Part shown: piece after piece, positions 20,236 through 29,900 of the stretch | Numbering within the stretch: the first letter of the stretch is position 1 | Layout: each line of letters starts with the position of its first letter | Source of the DNA: Platanthera guangdongensis | Taxonomy: Eukaryota > Streptophyta > Magnoliopsida > Asparagales > Orchidaceae | Length of the DNA stretch: 64,000 nucleotides | Assembly: GCA_039583875.1 (NCBI GenBank) | Contig: CM077152.1 | Span: forward strand, 17,781,059-17,845,058 | Direction of reading: 5' to 3' | Position numbers and translations under genes: made by a program | The notes under the pieces: model-generated | Seen by the model: only the letters and a program-made list of their open reading frames with translations | What the model was told of the DNA's origin: nothing | The model's database searches: none

Positions 20236-20526
20236 TCATGGTTCTACCTTTTGCATCCTGGAGGTGGTAACCTCTCCACCGTTCTCTAGCTTCCTTTTCT
20301 GGACCTTACTCGGACTTGGACTTTCCAGTGAGGGCTCTCTGATCGCGGCGAACCTTTTGATAAAGAGAGTTGTGAGTTCAATATAGTTGCTTATCCTTTC
20401 CTCCTGTAGAGAACGAACCCAGCCTCGAGCTTCCCCTTTCAATGTTGTTGGGAATGTCTGGACCATGAATTGATCTAAAGCGTTGCGCGCGTGCATGATA
20501 GCTTCGAAATATTTCACGTGTGCCAA
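20236..20526 (-). pseudogene. RE2 gag core remnant
   Basis: Clear Retrotrans_gag-type sequence: AHVKYFEAIMHA, FPTTLKGEARGW, then SNYIEL and LFIKRFA. Readable similarity extends upstream to about 20575 (IHNFSG, NPLAH), and degenerate gag or leader sequence reaches 21350. The continuation after KRFA is lost into the tandem array. Confidence 0.78.
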
Positions 20527-21352
20527 TGGGTTGTCGGTTCCGCTGAAATTGTGGATTTCAATGTCGTCTTTCGGGTCTGATTATGTCCAGGAGTCAAATG
20601 AGTCGTAGTTAGGCAGACGTTTACTCGGCCTCAGCTTTGTGGCCGAGGCATCGAGTGTCATCCTGCTTCCGGGATTCCCCTCGTAATGAGGACTGGCGAG
20701 GTGGCGATCATGCATCTCCTGGAATGGTGCCACGAGCGCGGGGGAGCTATTTGTGCTTGAGAACTCCTTCTCTATATCGTACTCCTTGTGTGGGCAGTGT
20801 CTGGTTGAAGCGGAGAGTTCTCCTGGTGGTTGTAAATCAGCTTGCTTGAAAGGCTAAGGAGCTCTTAGCAGGCGGGATGCCGGATCATTCTGAACCGTGC
20901 ACATCATGCATATGCGGGCGGTACTCAAAGGGGGATGTTCTTGAAGTGGGCGTTGCCCCCCAGTCCCCTGGGGGTCACGGCGACGGTTGTCTTCATGGCG
21001 CTTAACTTGACGCCGCTCTTCTTGTCTCTCGATGGCTTGTTCCTCTTATTGCGGAACTTCTTGGGTCGGACGATGATTTGGCTGCGGTCGGGGAACGACT
21101 GGTGTTGCTAAACTTCTGAGTAGGGTGAGCATTTCGATCTGCTGTTCTTTTATCTGGTGGACGCGTCTCTCGAGGGTGTTAACAGCTACGTACGCAGCCT
21201 TTGCCTCTTTCGACACGCACCCAGTGTCGGTTTGGTGAGTCCTCCGAGGGTGACTCCTTCAACAGCGTGGGCGCCTCTTTTTGTCATTGGAGCAGGACTT
21301 TGAAGCGGTTGAGCTGGTGATCTAACTTTTTCGAAGGATGTTGGGAATCGGG

Positions 21353-21370
21353 TTCCCACAGACGGAGCCA
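21353..21370 (-). promoter_or_regulatory. RE2 primer-binding site
   Basis: Minus strand TGGCTCCGTCTGTGGGAA starts 3 bases from the 5' LTR. It resembles the TGGCGCCGTCTGTGGG sites common in Tat elements. Confidence 0.7.
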
Positions 21371-21373
21371 AAC

Positions 21374-22506
21374 TGTTGCAGACTAATTCGATGTCCGGTC
21401 GGACCGGATTTGCTCGGACCATCTTATCTCACAAGGCGGTCGAGCGCGCACACAGTCAATGAAGGTAGAAGGTTGACACTAGATGTGATGACGTGGAAAA
21501 ACTCCTTAAATGAGTAAAAAACCACGTGACCGGGTCTACGCCGATCAAATTCCACTAGATTCCGGTGATTACAGGGTGTTGGAGAATCGGGGCGACAGAC
21601 CGCTCCCGTTACAACTTGGGGGAGAGAGAGACTACGGCTCCCGACGGGCAACAGACTACGCCGCAGAAGCAACTTGGATGTTGAAATGCGTGGGATGATC
21701 CTGGTGCTCTGGCGATTGCGGTCGCGTACACTTGCTGGCGACGGTTGCCTTCTTCCTTGGGCTTTTTTGGGGACTTGGGCGTTTTCCCGCTGGCAACGTG
21801 TTGGTGGAGCGCTGGAAGCCGCAGGTGGCCGCTTGTGGTTCACGGCGACAGGAGGCCGAATCGGGGGAGGAGGCAGGCGAGCTCTCACCTGAGAAAGAAG
21901 AAGACAACCCGGAGAAGAGGAAAAAAAGGTCCAGAATGAAGAGGCCCTGGGGTCCCTTTTATAGCCACCGGGGGAGGATCATGGCGGGCCCCACCACTAA
22001 ATTAGTGGGTCAGTGGGTGGTTACCCTCTTGATCGGACGGCGAGGAGAGCCTCCCCTCGATCAGACGGTGGGGAGGTCGTCCACGGCGACGGGCCGCCAC
22101 GGCGGCGGTGGTGGCCGGCCGGGCGGCCGGCCTGGTGGCCGGCCGGGCGGCCGGCCTGGTGGCCGGCGACGGCCCGCCGGGGGCCGGCCGCGGCCGGGCC
22201 GGCGGCGGCTAGGTGGCCGGCCATGGCCAGGTCGCGGCTAGGCCTGCCGCACCCGGCCGCGGCCAGACCGGCGGCCTGCCGCGGCTACCCTGCTGGTGAG
22301 GCCGGCGGTTTGGCCGCGGCAAGGCCCGGAAGGGGGCCGGCCGCCGGCGGTGGTCAGGCCGCCCGACGGCGGGGTCTTCCCGGCAGTGGCGGCCCTCCTC
22401 CACGGGGAGAGGAAGTGGGTCCCGCCCCCCCATAATTCTCTCATCATGAGAGTTCCTGGGGGGTGGCCCACCCATGATCCACTTTGGGAGGAGATCATGG
22501 GGGGGG
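21374..22506 (-). repeat. RE2 5' LTR, left part
   Basis: Direct repeat of 12853 to about 14018. Broken within a G run by the copia-A insertion. The last 48 bp of the LTR continue at 26341-26388. Confidence 0.9.
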
Positions 22507-23500
22507 TGTTAGGATTGTGACACCTCACGCATGGACTCGGACCGTCCGGATCGCGCCACGTCTGCGATCCATGGCCACCTCTTGTTATGGGAATGACATT
22601 AAATGGGAGGGCTGATTTTTTGGGAGGGATTAGGGGTTATTCCTAATATAGGTCAATCATTAATTTGGAATCTCATCTATTTTGGCAAAGGTCATTCATG
22701 GCCGGCTGGCCTCTTTAATTCTCTTTCTCGTAACAGCCTTGGCCAGCTCATGGAGCTTTTATGGGGGCCGTTTCTTCCATGCATGGAGAGGTGGTGGTGG
22801 CTGCCTATTTAAGGAGGGTTGTTGCAGCCTTGAAGGAGACAATCAAGCAAGAATCAGAGAGGAATCCATTTTTTTCGGCCACCAGCGAGGAGTGTGAGAG
22901 CAGGTTCTGTGGAGGCGGTTTCCATCGGCGGCGGCGACAGCTCCAGTTCAGACAAGGCGCGGCGGCGGCGGCGGCAGCAGGCGTGCTGCAGCGGAGGCGG
23001 CGCATCGGGCTCAACTCAGGCGGAGGCGGCTTTGTCCAGCGGCGGCAGGCAGCTCCAGGAGGCGGCAGTAGCAGGAGGATTCAGGTGGAGGCGGCTCTGT
23101 CCAGCGGCGGCAGACAGCTCCAGGCGGCGACAACAGGTGCAGGAACGGCGGATCCATCGGGAAAGAAGAACAGGGGTTGTCGCCCGGCGACATCGATACC
23201 GCCCGGCGATATCGGTTCTTCAAGTTTTGGGTTCTTTGGTTTTCCTTTGTTGTTCGACCGTATCTGTTTGGTCTCTGTTTGTATCTGTGTAACCTCATCA
23301 GTTTTTTAGTGAATCTTTCTGGCGCGCTCTCCCCGTGGAGTAGAAGTCTCAACTCCGAACCACGTATATATTTTGTCGTCTGTGGTTTTGCTTGGTTTTG
23401 AATTTAAATTTCGTTTATCATATTATTGCTCAGATCAGCTTCCGTTGCTAGATCCGCGGCGAACCACCGTAGTCGCGGATCCGGTCCCAATTTCACAACA
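22507..23500 (+). repeat. copia-A 5' LTR
   Basis: Starts TGTTAGGATTGTGACACC and ends CACAACA. A CTATTTAAGG TATA-like box lies near 22802-22812. A GGCGGC-rich repeat region follows at 22910-23130. Confidence 0.93.
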
Positions 23501-23502
23501 AT

Positions 23503-23520
23503 TGGTATCAGAGCCAGGTT
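23503..23520 (+). promoter_or_regulatory. copia-A primer-binding site (tRNA-iMet)
   Basis: TGGTATCAGAGCCAGGTT is the standard initiator-Met site, 2 bases after the LTR. Confidence 0.92.
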
Positions 23521-23547
23521 CGACCCTTCGGACCCCGGTGAGCAATA

Positions 23548-25227
23548 ATGACAACGAAATTTGAAGTCCTCAAGTATGACGGCAAAATTGACTTTGGTCT
23601 GTGGCAGAAACGGGTCAAAGCGGTTCTCGTCCAGCAAGGTCTTCATAAGGCTCTCCTCGGAAAGGAGAAGTCTGGGAAGAAGGACGACGAGTGGGATGAG
23701 CTAGATCTGAAGGTCATCAGCACAATACAGTTGTGCTTGGTCGATGAGGTTATGTATAATATAGTCGATGTTGAGACTACAGCGGATCTGTGGAAGAAGT
23801 TGGAGGAGCTTTATATGTCAAAATCCCTCACGAATAAGTTGTACGTAAAGAAACAACTTTACAGCTTGAGGATGTCGGACAGCACTCCGCTTCTTGATCA
23901 CATGAATGCGTTTAATAAACTTATCTCTCAGTTGCGCAGTATGAACATTAAGGTCAAGGAGGAAGACCAGGCTCTTCTTCTGTTGTCCTCATTGCCAAAG
24001 TCCTTCGATCATCTGGTCACCACGATCCTGTATGGGAAGGACACCCTGAAGATGGAAGAAGTGATGACAACGCTGCTCTCGAACGAAACGAGAAGCAAGT
24101 CGAGCCCTAGAGCCGACGAGGGCCTATTCGTGAAGAGCAAGGACCCCACCCGGGGTAGATCGAGAGGAAAAGGGAAGGAGGAAGACCGACCTAGATTTAA
24201 GTCCGGGGGCAGGAATACAAAATGTCACTACTGCAAGGAGGAGGGGCACTGGAAGAATGAGTGCCCGAAGAGGAAGTTTAGAGAACAGACGCATGAGCCA
24301 CATCAGGCTGCGGTGGCATCCGAGGATGAGAACGACGCTGACGTTCTTCATGTTTCACCCAGTCTTGAGACCACAGGTTCCTGGATCATGGATACAGGAT
24401 GTTCGTTCCACATGTGCCCGAACATTGAATGGTTCTCCAGTATTAGGCACTGTGGAGGTGGTCGTGTTCGGATGGGGAACCGGTCAGAGTGCGAGATATC
24501 TGGAGTCGGGAGCATCAGGATTAGGATGTTCGATGGAGTGGTTAGTACCCTCACCGACGTTCGGTATGTGCCCGAGTTGAGAAAGAGCTTGCTTTCTTTA
24601 GGCACTCTGGAGGCTGTCGGGTATTCTTATACCGGCAACGGCGGGTATTTGGAGGTCAGGAGAGGCGCACAGACAGTCTTGAGAGGAGAGCGTTCCGGAT
24701 CGCTCTATAGACTGATTGGCACCACGATTGCCAAGGGAGATGCGAGGAGAGAGGTCAGACCGTCTCTCGAGCTTCAGGATACAGTAGCGTATGCATTTCA
24801 GGCGATCTCCTCAGATCGCGGTTCCTTTGATAGAGCTTTAGAGAGCAGAGATCGTTCTCAGCGAAAGGCTAGGAAGGACCAGCGGAGGAGCGGGGCAGGA
24901 TTCGTGGCTAGGGCGTGTGCTCGGAGAGAGGACCTTGGCGGAGGTAGAATCTTCGCAGCCGTAGAGGAGACGGGTAGAGAGTCATCTCAGAAGTACCCAA
25001 GCACCGCAAGGGGAGCCATCAGGCTCAGGAGTCCCACCAAGGAACTCAGGTTTACTCAGAAGAAGGTGGAGCTGCATAGTGGTGTGCGCCACCAGGAGTC
25101 GAGGGAGTTCGCTAGGGGTAGAGGCATGGTGTTGCGGGAGTTTCCTACGGAGGAATGCGTTGCGAGCATGCGGGAGAAATCAGTGAGGCGAGTCAAGTTT
25201 GACTTGACTCAGACTGATGCATGTTGA
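23548..25227 (+). CDS. copia-A gag-protease-mini-pol polyprotein
   Basis: A 559-codon open frame from the first ATG after the primer site. Residues 1-215 are a copia gag (DFGLWQ, then LWKKLEELYMSKSLTNKLY). The CCHC knuckle CHYCKEEGHWKNEC is at about 226. The protease active site WIMDTGCSFH is at about 278-287, and the protease domain continues to about 398. The rest is not integrase: the frame jumps at about 399 to the linker before RT (LQDTVAYAFQ), at about 441 to an early RT piece, at about 473 to a piece from just after RT, and at about 494 to the end of RNaseH. It stops at the same C-terminal DAC as the full-length relative ends in CAC. All joins keep frame. Gag and protease look intact; RT, integrase and RNaseH catalytic motifs are absent. 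Confidence 0.88.
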   Translation: MTTKFEVLKYDGKIDFGLWQKRVKAVLVQQGLHKALLGKEKSGKKDDEWDELDLKVISTIQLCLVDEVMYNIVDVETTADLWKKLEELYMSKSLTNKLYVKKQLYSLRMSDSTPLLDHMNAFNKLISQLRSMNIKVKEEDQALLLLSSLPKSFDHLVTTILYGKDTLKMEEVMTTLLSNETRSKSSPRADEGLFVKSKDPTRGRSRGKGKEEDRPRFKSGGRNTKCHYCKEEGHWKNECPKRKFREQTHEPHQAAVASEDENDADVLHVSPSLETTGSWIMDTGCSFHMCPNIEWFSSIRHCGGGRVRMGNRSECEISGVGSIRIRMFDGVVSTLTDVRYVPELRKSLLSLGTLEAVGYSYTGNGGYLEVRRGAQTVLRGERSGSLYRLIGTTIAKGDARREVRPSLELQDTVAYAFQAISSDRGSFDRALESRDRSQRKARKDQRRSGAGFVARACARREDLGGGRIFAAVEETGRESSQKYPSTARGAIRLRSPTKELRFTQKKVELHSGVRHQESREFARGRGMVLREFPTEECVASMREKSVRRVKFDLTQTDAC

Positions 25228-25336
25228 TCGTGAGGGCCCCAGGGAGAGGGGGCTTGTAGTGGCCAGTAGGGGAGATCCAGGTTGGGGGTTCAGATACGTT
25301 TGTTAGGCTTCGAGGTGGAGTTCGGTTGTGGCATGA

Positions 25337-25353
25337 GGTGTCAAGGTGGAGAT
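25337..25353 (+). promoter_or_regulatory. copia-A polypurine tract
   Basis: GGTGTCAAGGTGGAGAT abuts the 3' LTR. The same tract precedes the 3' LTRs of copia-B and copia-C. Confidence 0.8.
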
Positions 25354-26340
25354 TGTTAGGATTGTGACACCTCACGCATGGACTCGGACCGTCCGGATCG
25401 CGCCACGTCCGCGATCCATGGCCACCTCTTGTTATGGGAATGACATTAAATGGGAGGGCTGATTTTTTGGGAGGGATTAGGGGTTATTCCTAATCTAGGC
25501 CAATCATTAATTTGGAATCCCATCTATTTTGGCAAATGTCATTCATGGCCGGCTGGCCTCTTTAATTCTCTTTCCCGTAACAGCCTTGGCCAGCTCATGG
25601 AGCTTTTATTGGGGCCGTTTCTTCCATGCATGGAGAGGTGGTGGTGGCTGCCTATTTAAGGAGGGCTGTTGCAGCCTTGAAGGAGACAATCAAGCAAGAA
25701 TCAGAGAGGAATCCATTTTTTTTGGCCACCAGCGAGGAGTGTGAGAGCAGGTTCTGTGGAGGCGGTTTCCAGCGGCGGCGGCGACAGCTCCAGTTCAGAC
25801 AAGGCGCGGCGGCGGCAGCAGGCGTGCTGCAGCGGAGGCGGCGCATCGGGCTCAACTCAGGCGGAGGCGGCTTTGTCCAGCGGCGGCAGGCAGCTCCAGG
25901 AGGCGGCAGTAGCAGGAGGATTCAGGTGGAGGCGGCTCTGTCCAGCGGCGGCAGACAGCTCCAGGCGGCGACAACAGGTGCAGGAACGGCGGATCCATCG
26001 GGGAAGAAGAACAGGGGTTGTCGCCCGGCGACATCGATACCGCCCGGCGATATCGGTTCTTCAAGTTTTGGGTTCTTTGGTTTTCCTTTGTTGTTCGACC
26101 GTATCTGTTTGGTCTCTGGTTGTATCTGTGTAACCTCATCAGTTTTTTAGTGGATCTTTCTGGCGCGCTCTCCCCGTGGAGTAGGAGTCCCAACTCCGAA
26201 CCACGTATATATTTTGTCGTCTGTGGTTTTGCTTGGTTTTGAATTTAAATTTCGTTTATCATATTATTGATCAGATCAGCTTCCGTTGCTAGATCCGCGA
26301 CGAACCACCGTAGTCGCGGATCCGGTCCCAATTTCACAAC
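25354..26340 (+). repeat. copia-A 3' LTR
   Basis: Copy of 22507-23500. The final A of the LTR is not visible because the sequence enters the G run. Confidence 0.92.
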
Positions 26341-26388
26341 GGGGGGGGGGGGGTCTTTCTCTCCTATAAATGATGGTGAAACCCATCA
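26341..26388 (-). repeat. RE2 5' LTR, distal 48 bp
   Basis: Thirteen G, then CTCTCCTATAAATGATGGTG and CATCA, matching the end of 12853-14052. TSD AGATG follows. Confidence 0.88.
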
Positions 26389-26631
26389 AGATGTAACACA
26401 ATATTCTGACCAACCTTAGGATCTGTCTGGGGCACCGTCTTTTTATCAGCTGAGTTTGAGCAAAAACTTCATCGACATAGAACGTATGTTTGGCAATTAT
26501 GACGAAAAACTAATTTTGAATATGAAAGTGGATGAAGTTGTGAGGTCAAATGGAGCCTTAATCCGAAGAAATTTAATCGAATTTTCTCGATTGCAAGAAA
26601 ACCTTATAATAGTTCCCACGCCTCCAATAGC

Positions 26632-26844
26632 TCATAAATTTATTGAAAAAAAAGGCAACCTCACCGTAGAAACAGCCCTGACAATCCCAACGGAGCTCGA
26701 GCAAGTAGAGGAAACCGGAAGTTCCCTAGCAGCTCCCATAAGGGTGATCATCCCTGAGGATCTCAAACCTCGGTACTTAGACATATAGATCTTCGACTCC
26801 GTCTCAGCAACGCCGGTCTTCGACGCCCCCGCCACTAACGCCAT
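26632..26844 (-). CDS. Possible host-gene first exon (uncertain)
   Basis: On the minus strand, ATGGCG at 26844 lies in a good plant start context after a CT-rich, leader-like stretch (26845-26960). The frame stays open for 70 codons. An AAG-GTACCG donor-like site near 26774 could end the exon after about 23 codons. I do not recognise the protein. Continuation would have to cross RE2, and no later exon was found. The overlapping plus-strand open frame (26456-26788) lacks an ATG start. This could equally be a chance frame. Confidence 0.25.
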   Translation of the reverse strand: MALVAGASKTGVAETESKIYMSKYRGLRSSGMITLMGAARELPVSSTCSSSVGIVRAVSTVRLPFFSINL

Positions 26845-26849
26845 TCTGC

Positions 26850-27240
26850 GAACTCAAGCAAAGCACGGGAACGAATGATAGAGCAGTAGAGAAGAAGCGG
26901 CGGCGAATCGCCGGAGAAAAAGAAAGGGTCGGCGGGCTATTCGGGTGTATTATTCAGTGGCGGCCGATGCTAAAATGGAAGTTGGATTAAAATCCTAGTC
27001 GTTATATTCACGCCTCCTGGGACCAAAGAACATCGTTCCTGACTTCTCAAGGGCCGACGACCGACTGGATAGGAATGGCCGTTTTATCTAATCTAACAAT
27101 AACAAAAAGTTATGAAAAGTACAAATTGTGTAAAATGGAGTAGGAATATAATTTAACTCGTCGCTGCTGCACGTTTTAATATGACACTTGTTAGAAGGCA
27201 AATCAAAATTTGATATCCGTACATTATTGTTGACATTATT
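26850..27240. other. Unassigned single-copy-like DNA
   Basis: No repeats or domains seen. It may be promoter sequence of the uncertain exon at 26844. Confidence 0.3.
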
Positions 27241-27463
27241 GCTGGAACTCACCGCTCCTAGTAGACTGGATTAAACTGATTGTTTTAGCCTGTGCAGCAG
27301 TCTAATGCGCAAATAATCACAGAATAAATAAGAAAGTACACAAGACTATTTTAACGTGAAAAACCCTCAACTTGCTAAAAAACCACGTGACTGATTTGGT
27401 GTCAGTCAAACTCCACTATCAGCATCAGTTTATAAATTGTTGGTGGAATCAAGAGGGACATGC
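27241..27463 (+). repeat. LTR-like arm 1 of an inverted pair
   Basis: Shares the order of short blocks (GTCTAAT, ACACAAGAC, AAAAACC...TAAAAAACCACGTGA, GTCAAACTCCA, AAATTGTTGGTGGAATC) with the reverse complement of 27900-28120. It also resembles, more weakly, the start of the RE2 LTR (12853-13080). By eye about 70-75% similar to arm 2. It ends next to a run of 22 C (27472-27493). Confidence 0.6.
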
Positions 27464-27471
27464 TTCGAGTG

Positions 27472-27493
27472 CCCCCCCCCCCCCCCCCCCCCC
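27472..27493 (+). repeat. Poly-C tract, 22 nt
   Basis: Uninterrupted C run. One of several long C/G homopolymers in the window. Confidence 0.95.
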
Positions 27494-27899
27494 ACAGGCA
27501 GTCATCCCGCCAGCCACGACTCCTTCTCCGGCGGCCGCCTGACGCCAAGAATGGTCGCTCGCCGAAGGGGGGTCTCCACCGTCCGATCATCTCGACACGG
27601 TTGTCGTCATCCGTTTCGTGGGTAGCCACCCGCGTAACCACCATGGTTAATGAGAGAAATATTTAATAAATAAATTATGTTATACGTATATAAAATATAT
27701 TAATTAATATTCACAAAGCCTCATACGTGCGCGACATCCAGCAAATCCCCGTCAACGCTCTGTAACTAACCTCGCAACAGAATCGAGCAGCCCGATCGCA
27801 TCCAAGAACGTCCCTCACTATCAGTGAACAGTGAAAACAAAGGTTCGTGTAAGGCAGTCTGTCGCTCACCAAGCGCATATGTATTCTCTCTCATCCACA

Positions 27900-28120
27900 A
27901 GCTGTAATGAGTAGCGATCTGTCGCCCTCGATTCCAACAACAATTTGTAAACTGCTGTCGATTGGAGTTTGACAGACATCGAACCGGTCGTTTGATTTTT
28001 TACCCAGTTAAGGGATTTTTTCAAGTTAAAATCGTCTTGTGCACTTCCTTATTTATTTCGTGACTGTTTGTGTGCTCGACCAGTTCACGAGCGAAGATGG
28101 TCTAATTTAGTCTGATCTAA
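27900..28120 (-). repeat. LTR-like arm 2 of an inverted pair
   Basis: Reverse complement aligns with 27241-27463 over about 210 bp. The spacer of about 440 bp holds the C run and no coding sequence. Confidence 0.6.
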
Positions 28121-28141
28121 TATGAGCATTAAGTTGACCGT

Positions 28142-28959
28142 TGTTATGCAATCGGACCGAGTACCGCGGTAGCGCAACGGAATTAAATCGAGCAAAAACA
28201 AACGCGCAAAATAAAAAACCACAGAACGAGATATCCAAGCCCACAGACGACACAAAAATTTACGTGGTTCGGAGAGAAGCTCCTACATCCACGGGGAGAG
28301 CGCGCCGGAGAAGATGCACTATAAGGTATGGAGGTACAGATTACAATAGAGACCGTAAGGTCGAGCAATGAAGAGAAAACCGAAAAAGGTGAAACCGGAC
28401 TATCGCCTGCGATAGTGATGTCGTCGCGCGATAGTGGTACTGTTCACCTCCTTTGCGGAATCGTCGCCGGGACTGCACGCATGTTCCGACCTCGCCTGGA
28501 TTCGGCCGCCTGATGTCGCCGCGCCGCCTGGGATCACCTCCGCTGCCTGGAACCACCGCGGGAGACCGGCCTGATGTCGATCCGACTGGATTCGACCGGA
28601 TGCCTCTCTGATAGCTCCGCCTGAAGTCGTCCGCCTGGAGTCGCCCCCTTGCGCACCTGCTGCCGCCGTCGCCGCCTGATGCCGCTGGGATGAGAACGGA
28701 GGGTGGCTAAGAACTCCTTCGGATCGCTGTTGGTGTTGGGATGAAATGAGTCACAGCCTCCCCTCCATTTTATAGCTTAGAGAGGGCTGGTCATTCCAAC
28801 TTTGGCGAGCACAAAGGGGGAAAGGTAGCTTGGAGAATAATCTCCCTTGATGAACTTCCTAAAGGGATTTGGCCTTGATTAGGAAAATGGGATTCCCACG
28901 GATTGGTGACATGGCGCAATCCTAACGGTCCGGGCGCGAAGAGGTGTCACAATCTAACA
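28142..28959 (-). repeat. copia-B 3' LTR
   Basis: On the minus strand it starts TGTTAGATTGTGACACCTC and ends GCATAACA. This is the same family as the copia-A and copia-C LTRs. Confidence 0.93.
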
Positions 28960-28976
28960 ATCTCCACCTTGACGCC
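28960..28976 (-). promoter_or_regulatory. copia-B polypurine tract
   Basis: Minus strand AGGCGTCAAGGTGGAGAT-like sequence ends at the 3' LTR. Confidence 0.78.
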
Positions 28977-29052
28977 TCACGCGACAGACTCCACCTAAAA
29001 CTTGGATCTCCTCCCTCCGACAAACTACCCCCTCTCCCTGGGGTTACCATGA

Positions 29053-29550
29053 TCAGCACGCACAGATATGAGTCAAGTCAAGGCAGTGCTTGAACTTGAC
29101 TCCGGTCAACGGCTTGGTCAACATGTCTGCAATGTTATCCTCAGTGTGCACCTTTAGTAACTGAATATCTCCGCCAGCAACGAACTCTCTCAACTTATGG
29201 TACCGCACATCAATGTGTTTTGTCCTGGCATGATAGACCGGGTCTTTGGCCAGACAAATCGCACTCTGACTGTCACAGTGCAGCTTCACCGCTTCCTGAG
29301 AAATCCTGAGTTCTTTGGAGAGACCTTTGAGCCAGATAGCTTCCTTCGCGGCTTCCACTGCAGCAATGTACTCAGCCTCTGTCGTAGATAAAGCCACAAT
29401 GTCCTGCAGAGTGGCTTTCCAACTGATGGGGCCCTCACCACAAAGGAAGATGTACCCGGAGGTAGATCTTCTTCGGTCGAGGTCGCCCGCATAGTCGGAA
29501 TCAACGTAGCCCTCTAGGACTTTAGAAACTCCGCTCTTCTTAAACAACAA
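29053..29550 (-). pseudogene. copia-B RNaseH
   Basis: Classic copia RNaseH signature: [30 protein letters not shown], and the ADMLTKPL end. It removes template RNA during reverse transcription. It is open by itself but severed from RT by an in-frame TGA at 29602-29604 and an early part without a start. It ends in a CAC C-terminus just before the polypurine tract. Confidence 0.9.
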
Positions 29551-29601
29551 ACCGACGTTTTTCGATCCGTTCAGATATCTTAGAATCCACTTGACTGCTT
29601 C

Positions 29602-29823
29602 TCAGTGTTGTCGCCCCGGATTCCCCATATATCTGCTGACTACGCTCACAGCCTGAGCGATATCTGGTCTCGTACAGATCATGGCGTACATCAAGCATCC
29701 TACCGCACTAGCGTACGGCACCCCGAGCATCTTCTGTCGTTCTCCCTCTGTGTCTGGACACTGCTGTGACGATAATCTAAACTGTTGCCCGAGAGGGGTT
29801 GAAACGGGCTTAGATTCAGTCAT
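29602..29823 (-). pseudogene. copia-B RT-RNaseH connection
   Basis: Contains the strongly conserved YASAVGCLMYAM-like and RPDIAQAVSVVSRYM blocks found after copia RT. It is bounded by a TGA where Trp is expected (QH-stop-EAVKW). Upstream lie a stop and frameshift around 29860-29890. Confidence 0.88.
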
Positions 29824-29900
29824 ATTGAACTTCTCCAGAACCTTCTGAATGTACCCTGTCTAAGAAAGCCAAAGCATGCCCGCTTCCTATCTCGCTTGAT

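Larger units (their letters stand above)
22507..26340 (+). mobile_element. copia-A: non-autonomous Ty1/copia element nested in the RE2 LTR
   Basis: LTRs 22507-23500 and 25354-26340 are about 98% identical by hand, with a 6-bp (GGC)n indel. It sits inside a G run of the RE2 LTR, consistent with a GGGGG duplication. A consensus initiator-Met primer-binding site and a polypurine tract are intact. The internal part is only 1.85 kb and encodes gag, protease and short in-frame scraps of RT and RNaseH. It must have moved with enzymes supplied in trans. The family is the same as copia-B and copia-C. Confidence 0.93.
12853..26388 (-). mobile_element. RE2: non-autonomous Tat-type gypsy element with nested copia-A and hAT-like MITE
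   Basis: LTR at 12853-14052 and a second LTR at 21374-26388 interrupted by copia-A. The TSD is AGATG at 12848-12852 and 26389-26393. Gag remnants, protease remnants and primer-binding site all read on the minus strand, so the right LTR is 5'. The antisense gene reads plus. I find no RT, RNaseH or integrase motif in 14053-21373. That space is filled by three tandem arrays and a miniature DNA element. Without copia-A the element is about 9.7 kb. Confidence 0.9.

Noticed and set aside
23503..23520. tRNA-iMet gene fragment
   Set aside because: It is the primer-binding site, complementary to the tRNA 3' end, with no further tRNA arms.
26456..26788. Plus-strand 110-codon frame after RE2
   Set aside because: It starts at TTG, not ATG, and has no recognisable family. 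Kept only as a possible shadow of the minus-strand exon.
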